A DNA stretch of 64,000 nucleotides from Verrucomicrobium sp. BvORR106 (GCF_000739655.1 NZ_BATR01000075.1:62001-126000), one strand, 5' to 3'; shown: positions 37,840-47,685, counted from the first letter of the stretch. A program made the numbers and translations. The notes: generated by a model from the sequence alone, not told the origin.

Positions 37840-40800
37840 TCATTGTTTCTCCACCGATACATCAGGTGATTCCGGCAGATTCAGGGACTTGCGAACCTCC
37901 TCCAGCGTAATGCGCCGCACTGGAGCGCTCAGGTCAATCTCCTTCATCCGCCCCTCTTTCTGCTCCTTCTCCACATAGTCCACAAACTGCCACACATCCC
38001 CGTTGAACTTCTGCCCCGTCTTCTCCTCCAGCGCCTCCAGCACTGCGCTCAGTAGCGGTCCGGAACAGAACGGGGTCTTGAGGGTGTTGACCAAATGGGG
38101 GGTATCCAACGTAACGCAAGCTTGTCGGAGGAGGGCTTTATTGGGAGGAAAAAAAGTTTCTTGCTTGGGCAAAGTCGAGCTCGTGCGGGACTGAGTCACC
38201 TGTTGCAATAGGAATTCAGTCAAGCTTGGGTTATTTATGGGAGCGGGGCCGTCTGTGGCTAAGTGTAGTAGTGCGTGGGTGCACTTCGGGTAACTTGTGA
38301 GCGAGGGGAGGTCGTGCCTGCTGAGGATATCAAGGGTAACCTTGGTGTTGAGATTCTTTGTCTTTTGAGGGGGAAATATTGCCGATAGAGCCATTGATGA
38401 TTCGGCTATTTCGTGAAGATATTTGGTTGGCGAACTGGAGGCTAGAGATGGCAGGCGTGTTGATAATTTTTGGGTGATTAAATCCGATTGAGAGGCTGCT
38501 ATTGTCGTCAGCTTGATAATGGAATTTACGAAAAAAGCGAGGTCAGAAGGTTCTCCTCGGTTTGTGATTCTTTCAACCTCAGCTTCTAAGGTGCCGATCA
38601 TGCTTCTGGACAATTCAGCCGCTTGACTGGCTTTTACGTGGTCGAGCAGGGAGATGAGTATGCTCGTGTTCCGATAAAGGAAATAGAGTTCGCTAGATGC
38701 ATGTCGCTTCATCCCATCAGCCAGCTTGAGTGACCCGTCGAAAACTGTTTGTTCAGGGAGTTGTGCGGATAGGAGTAGAAGTAGTTCGGATGGAGTCTTT
38801 GGGTGAATTTTTGAGAATCTGTCATCGTAAATTGATAAGTCATCAAGTTGTGGGGTGACGAATTGTGCGATATTTTCAGCCATCTGAGCCGTGTCGTCAG
38901 AATGTGTTTCACCAGAAAGTATTGAGAATGCCTCTATCAAATAGGGGGTGCGGTCGGGTTGTTTTTCATCATTTATTGATCGGTGCAACGACTTGAGGAG
39001 TATGTCATTTTGGAGAGGGAAGTTCGGGTTGGCGCTCAGTTGCTTTAGTGACAAGAGTAAATAGGGTAAGTCGTAATCAGTGCTTGCATTTGGGTATGCT
39101 AGCGTTTCAACTATGTGTGATAGAGTTTTTTGGATTAGGGTGGACGATGAGGCGGATGGTGTCTTGCTGCTAACGTTTGCCACCGTTTCTGCTAGTGCTG
39201 GGACGCGTGAGTGCTTGGTCGGGCGCGAGCAATAGACTGTTGGAATGAGAGGTTCCAAATATGATGTGAGTGAATCGCTAATAGCGGAAGCCTCTGCAGG
39301 CGGTATTTTGTCAAGTGTGAGTGCCAGGGGTCTGCTGATTTTCATCGAGTCCACATAACTGGCACTTCTGAACTGTCGCCCAAGCCGCGTTGCCATATCT
39401 ATGAGGGGCGTGTTGCCGAGTTCATCGTGCGTTTGTGCGATCAAGCTCGCAAGGCGATTTTCGTCAGGCGAGGACACGTATTTATCGAAAGATGTTTGCA
39501 CAAGGTAGTAGAGGGACTTTTGGATTATGTTCAGTTGTTGCTCCTTCGTCAGGCGATCGAATGCCATCTGTAATTTTTCTCTGAACCGTGATTCGTCCGT
39601 TACCGTATGATCCAGGTATCTTTCAATCGCGGAAGCCCATTTGGACGTGTCACTTCTTTGGGTGCCCAGTCCTAATGCGGCGTTCATGCCTGCCCCATGA
39701 TTGTGGAACGGAAATTCAGGATTTTGGTTGAACCAACTATCCATCAATAATTGACGAACGCGCTCATGTGATTTTGGGGTCTCCGCCAGTTCCCATAGTG
39801 TCTCTATTTCAATGTTGGATAGCTTTTCGCTTCTTCCGATGATTCTGAAGTAGGTCTTTGACAAGGCTTCCTGTGCCCTTTGCTCATTCGCCTTGGCAAG
39901 GATCGCAACCTGCTTCGCTGTGCCCATCATGGAATAGGCGATGCTCGCCGCGACAGCGAGGAACAGAATCAGAAACCAGACTCCCGCGCTCTTTAGCCAC
40001 GAGTACTGTACGCAGCGCCTCAAAAACCGCTTCTCCAGCTGGGTCAGCCACAGGGTGGTTGTCTTCTGCCAATTTTGCAGTTGTTTCAAAGGATCCGCCG
40101 TCGTCAACAGCGCCAGATTCAAGGGGTCAGCATCCCATTGCCGGGCTGCATGCGTCAGTCTTCTTAGTTTCGGGATCTCGCCGCGCACGTTCTCGATCCA
40201 TTCCTGAATCGTCGGGCAGTCGGTGATCAACACTTCATGGGTCACCTCCAGAGCCTCGCCATCGGCCACGATCAGGCGGTTCTCAGGATCAGAGAGCACG
40301 TTCTTCACGTGCTCCACTTTATCGGCGTCCACGCCGGCCCACTTCAGTTCCGCCAGGTCCATGCGGCGACGAGAGTCGCTGACACCTTCACCCGGCGTCG
40401 TCAGGCGGATGAAGAGGTTGCGCGCGATGTCCCACTGTAACTTCTCTTCCTTTTCGAGTTTTTCCAGGCTCGCCTCCGCCCGTCCTTGCAGCGTCTTGTC
40501 CACGCCACCCATCTGGGTGTATACCGCGTGGGTCAGGCAACGGCCGGAGCACTCTTTCCACAGGCTCTGCAACGCTACCTGCAGCAGTGGCATGGAGCCC
40601 CGCTGGCGGTACACATCCTCCAGCATCTTCTCCACCAACCCGGCCTCTAGATAGGCACCTGCCCGCTCCGCCGGCCCTTTGATGGCGGAGCGCCAGCCTT
40701 CTTCGTCCAGTTCATCCAGCGTGATCTTAAGGTGGTCCTTCTCCAGCATTTGCCAGAACGCTTCTGATGCGCGACACCGGTCCAGAAAGTCCGATCTCAG

Positions 40801-41913
40801 CGTCAAGACCACGTGCCAGCGCTTGTCCGCCAGCCCGCGGAAGTGCGCCAGCGCCTCCAGTTGGAAGCGAATCTCCGTCTGTCTTTTCTCCTCCGTCACC
40901 CCTGTGGAAGGGGCGTGCGTGAAGATTTCCTCGAACTGATCCACCAGGAGCAGCAGCCTTCGCCGCTCCTCCGGGAAGAACAGACGCAGCTCCGCATCCA
41001 GGTTCACCGCCCACTCCTTCGGAGTCGTCTTCGAGGGTTCCGGAAAAATACGCTTGCGTGCCGCTGCCACCTTGTCCCCGCGCTCCTCAGCAGGCGCCCC
41101 GGCGTACAGTTGCGTCAGCAGCGCACCCAGCAGGTCCCGCCCCGGCTTAACCACGAGCCGCTCCCAATGGGGGAGCTCCTTGCTGGCAGAATTCTGGGCT
41201 GCCCCCACCGTGCCGTCCTTCGAGGGAGCGAGGGACTCCCGTAGCCCCGGCAGATAGCCGCCCTGATGCACTGCCTCCGTCACCAAGCCTGCCCGCGCCA
41301 GGGAGGATTTGCCATTGCCTGATGGGCCCACGATGGCCGCGAAGCGCCAGTCCCTCAGCATCTGGGCCAGTTCCTGGCTCCGCTTCGCCCGGCCAAAGAA
41401 GGAGTCCGCGTTCTCCACATCAAATGCGTCCAAGCCCTGGTACGGGTTCTTCGTCTCCGTGGTCCTGCCCTCCGCACTGTGCTCTCCCAGGATGGCGCGC
41501 TTGATCTGGTGCAACGGGGCTTCGTCATCCGTGATCCCGTTTTTCAGGTCTACCCACAGACGCGTGTCCATGAACCAGCGCAGCTTCGAGCGGTCCGCTC
41601 CAGGAAACAAGACCGGGATGAGTCGGAACTCATCCTTCTCCTGCGAGAGCTTGATCGCACGGTTCAACAGGGAGTTCACCTCCTCTCTCTGCCACGGGCC
41701 CTCCCCCTGCGGGCCGATGCAGATCACCGCCGATTCAGACTGGTCCATCGCCTCACTCAACCGGTCTGTCAGCACATCTCCCGGCAGGAGCACTTGATCA
41801 TCCAGGAAGCAGGAGATGCCGTGCTGCTTCAGCCACCCCTCCAGCGCTCTGACGTAACCCTTGTCCAGCGAGTTGTGGGAGAGGAAGGTCTTGTATTTGA
41901 TCGACTTCGTCAT
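37840..41913 (-). CDS. TIR - nSTAND NTPase - transmembrane - helical sensor protein
   Basis: A 1357-residue protein. TIR at about 5-125 (YKTFLSHNSLDK; W74-x-x-x-E78), nSTAND with NPYQGLDAF, Walker A GPSGNGKSS (196-204) and Walker B LLLLVDQFEEI (320-330), TM at about 640-662. The first 640 residues align almost without gaps with the 8955-12992 protein. After the TM the two differ completely: this one continues with RIIGR, LWELAE and a helical region ending in KFNGDVWQFVDYV, matching the 28904-32872 protein. The C-terminal coding part (about 38090-39900) is much AT-richer than the N-terminal part. ATG 41913 is chosen over 41937 because it matches the start of the homologue. Likely a one-chain version of the split TIR/nSTAND systems. 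Confidence 0.92.
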   Translation of the reverse strand: MTKSIKYKTFLSHNSLDKGYVRALEGWLKQHGISCFLDDQVLLPGDVLTDRLSEAMDQSESAVICIGPQGEGPWQREEVNSLLNRAIKLSQEKDEFRLIPVLFPGADRSKLRWFMDTRLWVDLKNGITDDEAPLHQIKRAILGEHSAEGRTTETKNPYQGLDAFDVENADSFFGRAKRSQELAQMLRDWRFAAIVGPSGNGKSSLARAGLVTEAVHQGGYLPGLRESLAPSKDGTVGAAQNSASKELPHWERLVVKPGRDLLGALLTQLYAGAPAEERGDKVAAARKRIFPEPSKTTPKEWAVNLDAELRLFFPEERRRLLLLVDQFEEIFTHAPSTGVTEEKRQTEIRFQLEALAHFRGLADKRWHVVLTLRSDFLDRCRASEAFWQMLEKDHLKITLDELDEEGWRSAIKGPAERAGAYLEAGLVEKMLEDVYRQRGSMPLLQVALQSLWKECSGRCLTHAVYTQMGGVDKTLQGRAEASLEKLEKEEKLQWDIARNLFIRLTTPGEGVSDSRRRMDLAELKWAGVDADKVEHVKNVLSDPENRLIVADGEALEVTHEVLITDCPTIQEWIENVRGEIPKLRRLTHAARQWDADPLNLALLTTADPLKQLQNWQKTTTLWLTQLEKRFLRRCVQYSWLKSAGVWFLILFLAVAASIAYSMMGTAKQVAILAKANEQRAQEALSKTYFRIIGRSEKLSNIEIETLWELAETPKSHERVRQLLMDSWFNQNPEFPFHNHGAGMNAALGLGTQRSDTSKWASAIERYLDHTVTDESRFREKLQMAFDRLTKEQQLNIIQKSLYYLVQTSFDKYVSSPDENRLASLIAQTHDELGNTPLIDMATRLGRQFRSASYVDSMKISRPLALTLDKIPPAEASAISDSLTSYLEPLIPTVYCSRPTKHSRVPALAETVANVSSKTPSASSSTLIQKTLSHIVETLAYPNASTDYDLPYLLLSLKQLSANPNFPLQNDILLKSLHRSINDEKQPDRTPYLIEAFSILSGETHSDDTAQMAENIAQFVTPQLDDLSIYDDRFSKIHPKTPSELLLLLSAQLPEQTVFDGSLKLADGMKRHASSELYFLYRNTSILISLLDHVKASQAAELSRSMIGTLEAEVERITNRGEPSDLAFFVNSIIKLTTIAASQSDLITQKLSTRLPSLASSSPTKYLHEIAESSMALSAIFPPQKTKNLNTKVTLDILSRHDLPSLTSYPKCTHALLHLATDGPAPINNPSLTEFLLQQVTQSRTSSTLPKQETFFPPNKALLRQACVTLDTPHLVNTLKTPFCSGPLLSAVLEALEEKTGQKFNGDVWQFVDYVEKEQKEGRMKEIDLSAPVRRITLEEVRKSLNLPESPDVSVEKQ

Positions 41914-42426
41914 GGGCGGATGCTCAAACCGTATCATAGCCTCTCTGGAAAAACAGGGTATTATGACCCGTCTCTGGTTTCAGGCCGCGCTGGACCTTCG
42001 AAGTGATGGCGCTCGATTCGACTTTCCGGGCATTTTCCTTGGCTGTGTAACGGAGCCAAAGCTGCAACGGAGCGATTGATGGGGCCATCTAGTAGTAAAC
42101 AACAAGGGGTGGAGCAAGAAATTTGATGCAGAGGGTTGTGTTTGAGGGTGTTGGCATGGTGAGGGGGGCTGGGGGTGGTTCAGCGGGGCTGACATCTTGT
42201 GCGTCGTTTCCGGAGGAGGCTGCAACCGGAGGGGGGCGGGTGCGGGAGGCGAGCGGCCTGTGTGTCAGGAATGACACCAGGAAGATGTGGGGCGTACCCA
42301 TTAAGGTGTATATGTAAAAGTTACATGCAAGTGTGTGCTAATGTTAAATAATATAATAGAAAAACTATTGGACGTGGGGCGTATCGAATATTGATTGGCT
42401 GTTCGAGCCTTTATTGGAATTCGTCC
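41914..42426. other. Divergent intergenic region before the DUF4062 operon
   Basis: About 500 bp, with no supported gene. A perfect hairpin GTGTCA-GGAA-TGACAC lies at 42262-42277. The last 130 bp are AT-rich and include TATAAT at 42352-42357, which could be the -10 box for the operon starting at 42427; a good -35 at standard spacing is not evident. Confidence 0.4.
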
Positions 42427-42948
42427 ATGAACTCTGTGTTTATCAGCGCCACGACGAAGGGGTTTGCAGAGCTCCGGAAGCAGATCGCAATGATCCTGAA
42501 GCATCAGCGGATTGAAGTGCTTGAGCAGGAGCATTTTACTCCGGCGTCCAAGATCGTGCAGCGCGAGATCGAAGAGCAGATCTCGCGGGCGGACGGCGTG
42601 TTGTTTCTGGTGGGGCCGTACTACGGATATCCCATGCAGGATGTTCAGCCTGATCTGGCCCGCCGGCATTCCTACACCCAGTACGAGTGGCATCTGGCCA
42701 AGCGGTGGGGGAAGCGCTCGCTCACGTATCTCATTGAGGACAAGTTTTTTCCTAGCGTGGAGAGCGAGCCGGAGCCCGGAAGGGAGGGGCGCTTCCCTGA
42801 CGAGGGGAAGTTCACGGAGTGGCAGCGCAGCTTCTGGGATGAGGTCAGGGCAGGCTCCAAATCATCCGCCCGGGTCACGGTCTCGTCTGAACTGCAACTG
42901 GCGTACGAACTTGCGAAAGTGAACTGGAGGGAATGGTTGAATGGCTGA
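42427..42948 (+). CDS. DUF4062-family (TIR-like fold) protein, first gene of six-gene operon
   Basis: A 173-residue protein from ATG 42427; the frame is open 12 codons further up, but MNSVFISAT is the usual beginning of this family. The DUF4062 pattern is present: NSVFISATTKGFAELRKQI at the N-terminus, REIEEQISRADGVLFLVGPYYG, and SYTQYEWHLA. DUF4062 is related to TIR/SEFIR-like domains and usually fronts STAND or TPR proteins; here it is stand-alone. The stop overlaps the next gene by 8 bp (its ATG at 42941 precedes this TGA), which indicates translational coupling. Enzymatic activity is unknown. Confidence 0.8.
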   Translation: MNSVFISATTKGFAELRKQIAMILKHQRIEVLEQEHFTPASKIVQREIEEQISRADGVLFLVGPYYGYPMQDVQPDLARRHSYTQYEWHLAKRWGKRSLTYLIEDKFFPSVESEPEPGREGRFPDEGKFTEWQRSFWDEVRAGSKSSARVTVSSELQLAYELAKVNWREWLNG

Positions 42949-45139
42949 AGATCCATCGATATCGGGATTGGCTGCAGCTGCGGGCGCTCAAGCTCCCGGT
43001 GCGGGAGCAAATGGAGGTAATGTGGGCGGCGGAGGCGGCAGTCATGCTGCGGCGGGCGTTGGCTCGTCCGGTGGAGCCGACCCTGAGGAGAACAGTGCCA
43101 ATCCCACTGGCAAAAAAGGGGCTTCCCATGACGAGGATCGGGCGGATGCCACGCGGGACCGGTTCGATGAGTTTCTTTCAGACAGCAATCGGGTGACTCG
43201 TCCCCTGGGGGTGCGGTGCAACATTCCGGAGTTTGACCGGTGGGTCAATGACTTCGGGAAGGTGCGGCAACTGGCTATTTCAGGCAACGACTGGGACTCC
43301 TGTCTGTGGAGCGCCTCTGAGATCGCCCTGCGCAACAGTACTTTTGCCCATATTTTCATCTGTGAGCCGGTGACGGTGGGGATCAACATTGAGAAGCTGC
43401 AGGAGCGTTTGCGGAGGTTTGATGCCGAACCGGTATGCATTATCTGGAAGTTTCTCGATCAGATTCACGCGAAAACCTTTGCCGATTGGTTTAGGTCGTT
43501 GGTCAAGGTGGCAGAAGGTCTGGAGCGAACGCCGCATGCGCTGATCTTGTGTGTGCATCAGAAGGGATGTGTCTCGCTGGTGAATGAGAACCGGTGGGCC
43601 TACTTCCACCGCCTGGACCTGCTGGGGCTGGGTGTGGAGCAGCAGGTGGACATGGAGCAGGCAGGGCGGGACAAGCTGGAAGACCTCGTCGGCGGAAGTG
43701 CCGAGAGCCTGGAGAGTCTCCTGACATCTGATGAGAAGATGCATGTTCCGCGGACTCTGGCGCGGCTGGTGGTGCTCTTTCAGGGGCTGGCAGCATCCAG
43801 TGTGGAGATGCTGCTGCAGGGGGCGCTGCGGGAGCGCATGATTGAGGTGACGCCCGCCACGGAGAAGGTGGAGGCGAAGCGGATCAATGCTGGGGAGCTC
43901 TGGCGCAAAGGGCGAGGAATGTTTGAGAAGCAAGCTGGCGTGGGCCGGGGTGGGGCAGATGGTCAGGCGCCTTACAAGTTCGAGTCCACCGCCTATGCAG
44001 AGCGGATCACTGAGTGGGTGTGGAGCTACCCTGAGGAGTTGTTTGAGCTGTTGCTGACGATCTGCAAGGATCGGCCGATTTACTTCGGGGACGTGACGAG
44101 TGAGGCGGAGCGCAATACGTACTGGGAGTTCGCCTCCACGGCTTCGATGATTGCGGTGCAGGCGCCGGGGCTCTTCGCCATGAGATGGCGGGAGTTGATG
44201 GAGAGCGACCTGAGATCGTGGCTGGAGAAACAGTCGGGCGTGCAGGTGGCGAAGGAGGATCTCCTGGGAATGCTGGTCCTCATTGATCAAGCGCACGAGT
44301 TCACCCGGTACTGGTGGCGGAGTGCGGTGAGGCTGGGAGATCTATGTGGACGCCTGACAGTGGCCAAAGCTGGACGCGTGGCGGAGGATTTTATTTACCA
44401 GATGCTGGCGCGCGGGCTGCATGCCATGGCGTTTGAAGTGGTGGTGGCGATGGAGGAGAGCTGCAGTGAGGAGAACCGGTTGAAGTGGTTTTCCCGCATC
44501 ATCAATGAGGGCAAGGCGAGTGTGCGGGAGTTCGTGACACGGCGGATGGCCCGCATCGTTTCTGAGCAGGAGGGGCTGGCCCCTGTGTACCTGCAGATAG
44601 CCGACAAGTGGCTGACGGAGGCTGAGCGTCGCCAGATGCAACCGGTGAGGAAGGTGGCTTTGGCACTGCCAGCGCTGGTGCTGGACAACGTGACGGGCAG
44701 CGTGTTTGACGCGACCAAGGAGGAGTCTCCGTTGCTAAACGTCCTGAACTTGGAGATGAGCGCCGAAGTGACGGCGCTGGATCTCTGCCGCAAGGCGATG
44801 ACGGATGAGGATTTTTCCTCGGCGGCGGCGCCGTTTCATAACATGGACTATCTCAGGGAGATCCATCAGCAGGCCTTTGCCGTGGCTCTGGCTGGCTATC
44901 AGTTGGGGGCGGGATTGCCTGACAGCCGACGCACCATGGCGTTGGATCTGTTCTCCCAGATACTGGAGGGTTTCACGCTGGATGATCGCATCCGTGTGAG
45001 CCAGTGGCTGGACCGGTTTTCCAATCACTGGCTGGAAGAGATGGACAGGGCTGCGGTGGCGCTCGGAGACCGCGCTGTGGCCAGGCAGGCTGAGGCGTTG
45101 CGCCTCTACACGGTGTGTCAGGATCTCCTGGGGTGCTAA
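42941..45139 (+). CDS. Large protein of unknown function in the DUF4062 operon
   Basis: A 732-residue protein. It opens with a Gly/Ala/Ser-rich low-complexity stretch (about 8-55), then a possible alpha/beta domain (about 90-250, containing HIFICEPV, VCIIWKFLDQ and HALILCVHQKG), then mostly helical sequence to the end. No Walker motifs, TM segment or catalytic signature were found. The alpha/beta part could be an inactive nucleotide-binding or TIR-like module; this is a guess. It is coupled to the DUF4062 gene by an 8-bp overlap and followed after 14 bp by the next gene, so it is clearly an operon member. Probably cytoplasmic. Confidence 0.75.
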   Translation: MAEDPSISGLAAAAGAQAPGAGANGGNVGGGGGSHAAAGVGSSGGADPEENSANPTGKKGASHDEDRADATRDRFDEFLSDSNRVTRPLGVRCNIPEFDRWVNDFGKVRQLAISGNDWDSCLWSASEIALRNSTFAHIFICEPVTVGINIEKLQERLRRFDAEPVCIIWKFLDQIHAKTFADWFRSLVKVAEGLERTPHALILCVHQKGCVSLVNENRWAYFHRLDLLGLGVEQQVDMEQAGRDKLEDLVGGSAESLESLLTSDEKMHVPRTLARLVVLFQGLAASSVEMLLQGALRERMIEVTPATEKVEAKRINAGELWRKGRGMFEKQAGVGRGGADGQAPYKFESTAYAERITEWVWSYPEELFELLLTICKDRPIYFGDVTSEAERNTYWEFASTASMIAVQAPGLFAMRWRELMESDLRSWLEKQSGVQVAKEDLLGMLVLIDQAHEFTRYWWRSAVRLGDLCGRLTVAKAGRVAEDFIYQMLARGLHAMAFEVVVAMEESCSEENRLKWFSRIINEGKASVREFVTRRMARIVSEQEGLAPVYLQIADKWLTEAERRQMQPVRKVALALPALVLDNVTGSVFDATKEESPLLNVLNLEMSAEVTALDLCRKAMTDEDFSSAAAPFHNMDYLREIHQQAFAVALAGYQLGAGLPDSRRTMALDLFSQILEGFTLDDRIRVSQWLDRFSNHWLEEMDRAAVALGDRAVARQAEALRLYTVCQDLLGC

Positions 45140-45153
45140 AAATTTTCTATATC

Positions 45154-46386
45154 ATGCAAAATCATCCGCAGATTCAGTTGGTGAAAAGAGGCAGGGAGAG
45201 GCAGGAAACGTTTGGGGAAAGGCGCATCAACTACTCGCCGCCCGCACAGTCGTTTCTGGGGGAGATGCTGCCCAGGGGGTTGGCGAAGGAGCCTTTTGTG
45301 GTGCCGGTGGGCCGACTGGCAGTTCCGGTCGACATGGATGGCACGCCCCTGACGATCTCCAACCGCGAGACGGGTGAGGTGTCCACGGTATACCCGAGGA
45401 TCCGCATCGTGGAGGTGGATGGGGAGACGGGTGCGGAGAGGCTGATCGCTGCGCTGTACAAGCGATTGGATGATCAACTACCTGCCATTCGGGAGAGACT
45501 GGACGGCATCTTCCGTCGATATTTTACCCAGGGGGCGACCTTTGAGTCGATCGAAAAGGTGGCGACCCAGCACCAAGCGCCCAGTGAGCTTCTGGACCGT
45601 ATCTCTCATGATCTGGGGTTGAAGATTGAGTGGTCGATGAATCCAGAGCCCACCACGTCCAACTGGATCCGGACGCTCGTGGGGGCGACCCACCCGCCAG
45701 TGTCGGACAGCCTTGTCTTCAACGAGGAGTTCGAGGAGACAGCGCTGACGCTGACCTTCTCCGTTTCGATTGAGAAGGTGCACCTGCCCAACATCGTGGT
45801 GGCGGAGCGGCGTGCCCGACAGAATTCTGATGCGGGGACGGAGGTGAAGCGGATCTTTGAGCGGGTGCGGGAGATGACGAAGTCTGCCTTCCGTGCGGTG
45901 GTGACCGGGGTGGATGTCTGGAACCGCGAATTGATCCGCGAGCTGGCGCATGATGGATTTGCCTCGGTGGTGAGCTCGAAGATCGCCCGCGAATTTGGTT
46001 ACGTAGTCAAGTTTGGGGACTTCGGTGTGGAGCTGAACCAGGCCCTGGTAAAGTCGATCAAAAGCGGATCGCTGGCAGAGATGTATGACGCCCGGATGGA
46101 TCTGGCCAAGAAAACCTACCTGGCGCTGGCAGACAAGCGGGCGCAGTTGATTGCCGCGGGTTCCTTCCCGGCTGCACAGCGGCTGGACGAGTCTCTTGCC
46201 AAGGCGGAGGAGGAGGTGAAGAAGCTGGCGCAGACACGGGTTGACTCCAACAACCATGTCACTGAGAGGCTGGGTGAATCGAAGGTGGGGCAGAACCAGG
46301 ACGTGCACGAGAAGTTCATCCGGGCACTGCAGCTTGAGGAGAACGCAGAATCGCAACGCAAGTACGGCCGGTCGGCGAGGAATTAG
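45154..46386 (+). CDS. Unrecognised operon protein with long C-terminal helices (SPFH-like?)
   Basis: A 410-residue protein from ATG 45154, which lies 14 bp after the previous stop; the in-frame start at 45115 would overlap the previous gene. The central part (about 200-300) has a strand-helix-strand run (TLTFSVSIEKV, VWNRELIREL, EFGYVVKFGDFGVEL) with faint similarity to band-7/SPFH domains. It is followed by about 100 residues of charged coiled-coil helix (AKAEEEVKKLAQ). No TM is seen. The SPFH resemblance is weak and unsupported by alignment. The gene is 7 bp before the zinc-ribbon membrane protein gene. Confidence 0.7.
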   Translation: MQNHPQIQLVKRGRERQETFGERRINYSPPAQSFLGEMLPRGLAKEPFVVPVGRLAVPVDMDGTPLTISNRETGEVSTVYPRIRIVEVDGETGAERLIAALYKRLDDQLPAIRERLDGIFRRYFTQGATFESIEKVATQHQAPSELLDRISHDLGLKIEWSMNPEPTTSNWIRTLVGATHPPVSDSLVFNEEFEETALTLTFSVSIEKVHLPNIVVAERRARQNSDAGTEVKRIFERVREMTKSAFRAVVTGVDVWNRELIRELAHDGFASVVSSKIAREFGYVVKFGDFGVELNQALVKSIKSGSLAEMYDARMDLAKKTYLALADKRAQLIAAGSFPAAQRLDESLAKAEEEVKKLAQTRVDSNNHVTERLGESKVGQNQDVHEKFIRALQLEENAESQRKYGRSARN

Positions 46387-46393
46387 TTGAGCC

Positions 46394-47218
46394 ATGAAGA
46401 CGCGGTCGTTCATCTGTGACAACCAGCAGTGTTTCCGGTATTCGAAGAGCAAGCAGTCAAAGTTGACGAAGGGCTTCTCGTGCGACTGGGAAGGCTGTCT
46501 GGGCATGGCGATCATGGAGGGGCGGGTGGAGCCCGAGCCGGTGCCCTTCTGGAAGGATCATGTTTTTTTGAGCAAGGCGGCGCTGGGGCTGCTGGCGGCT
46601 TTCATCGCTGCCATGCTCTTGCACGCCTACTGGCCACGGCAGCAGGCAGAGCAGGTTGACATAGGAGGGCGGCGGGAGAAGCTGGAGGAGCCGGTGCCGC
46701 CGGTGCCGCCGGTCCCTGATGAGGTGATCCAGAAGGAGGTGGCACAACTGATGACGCTGGCCTACGAGCTCCGGAGGATCAATGCTGCCGTGGCCTCCCT
46801 GAAAAGGCAGGAAAAGGGGGCGCTGGAAGGGGCCAGTGGCATAACGAGCGCGCGACGCGACGCCGACGGGGTGCTGAAAGAAACGCGCCGGCGAGTGGAG
46901 GATGCGCAGACTTTTCAGGCGGTGGGGCAAGGGCACGAAGGCAGGGCCATGTCCAAGGCGGTGGCTTACTTTGAGAAGTTGGGGGAGGTGGCAAAACTGC
47001 CCCCCGGGCGTGTCGAGACGCTGATCGGCGCACACGTGGACACCAATGAAAAGAAGGCGCGGCTGGAGCCAAACGCAGCTGTGCAGGACCTCAAGATTGA
47101 CTCCTTCCAGTGGAAGTTCGGGGTGTCACTCCTGGTCCGGGAGCATGTGGACAGTTTCAAGGCCGGGGTGGCTGTCACTCTGGAACAAGTGATTCAAGAC
47201 TACAGAAAGGGTGCCTGA
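46394..47218 (+). CDS. Zinc-ribbon, single-TM, coiled-coil protein
   Basis: A 274-residue protein. Residues 1-40 contain two CxxxxC pairs (C8/C13 and C30/C35), a likely zinc ribbon on the cytoplasmic side. One hydrophobic span lies at about 58-79, then a proline-rich hinge (EPVPPVPPVP) and a helical extracytoplasmic part (about 110-274). The type II topology would link cytoplasmic operon proteins with the two lipoproteins encoded next. Its TGA overlaps the ATG of the lipoprotein gene (TGATG at 47216-47220). Function unknown; an envelope adaptor is inferred from topology and position. Confidence 0.75.
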   Translation: MKTRSFICDNQQCFRYSKSKQSKLTKGFSCDWEGCLGMAIMEGRVEPEPVPFWKDHVFLSKAALGLLAAFIAAMLLHAYWPRQQAEQVDIGGRREKLEEPVPPVPPVPDEVIQKEVAQLMTLAYELRRINAAVASLKRQEKGALEGASGITSARRDADGVLKETRRRVEDAQTFQAVGQGHEGRAMSKAVAYFEKLGEVAKLPPGRVETLIGAHVDTNEKKARLEPNAAVQDLKIDSFQWKFGVSLLVREHVDSFKAGVAVTLEQVIQDYRKGA

Positions 47219-47685
47219 TGACCAGACTCAAACTCCATGCTCTCTGTGCCGGCGGCAGTCTCATCCAGCTGCTGACCGTCGTGGCTCTTGTAACGAGCCT
47301 TGCTTCCTGTGCCACCAGCAATCCTTATGAGGACAGTCTCTTCTTCTCTGGCTCCCTGGCTGAGCAAGAGCGGCTGAACCCGCGGCGGCAGGCGCTGCGA
47401 GAGGCGAACTACGCCAGGGCAGGTGAGGAGGAGGATACGCGCTACCTTTCTGAAGAGCTGGGGAGTGCACGGCGCATCAGCTACAACCAGCAGGTGGAGC
47501 TAAACTGGCTCCGAGATGAGATCCGCAGGAAGCGGAGGGAGCTGGATGATCTAAACGATGAGATTCACGAAGTTCAGAACGGGGCGCGAGGGGATCTGCG
47601 GGCTCTCGAGGAGCAGCGCAGGGATCTGGAGGATGAGCTGGATGAGCTTCGCGACAGGTATCAGGAAGTGATGAAAGCAGAGTAA
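47218..47685 (+). CDS. Coiled-coil lipoprotein
   Basis: A 155-residue protein. A signal sequence ends in the lipobox LASC (Cys at about 31), predicting lipidation. The mature part is almost entirely charged coiled coil (RRKRRELDDLNDEIHEVQN and LEEQRRDLEDELDEL). The start overlaps the previous stop. Such lipoproteins often act as periplasmic spacers or tethers. The partner is presumably the preceding membrane protein or the next lipoprotein. Confidence 0.8.
   Translation: MTRLKLHALCAGGSLIQLLTVVALVTSLASCATSNPYEDSLFFSGSLAEQERLNPRRQALREANYARAGEEEDTRYLSEELGSARRISYNQQVELNWLRDEIRRKRRELDDLNDEIHEVQNGARGDLRALEEQRRDLEDELDELRDRYQEVMKAE

Noticed and set aside
42123-42317. Short open frames in the region before the DUF4062 operon
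   Set aside because: Gly-rich low-complexity translation, no ribosome-binding site and competing frames on both strands.
43280-44296. 338-codon open frame opposite the 732-residue operon gene
   Set aside because: His/Leu/Gln/Arg-rich antisense sequence; the plus-strand frame is coupled by overlap to its neighbour.
46700-46715. Short tandem ccggtgccgccggt repeat as a possible CRISPR or regulatory repeat
   Set aside because: It encodes the Pro/Val hinge of the zinc-ribbon protein; too few units and no spacers.
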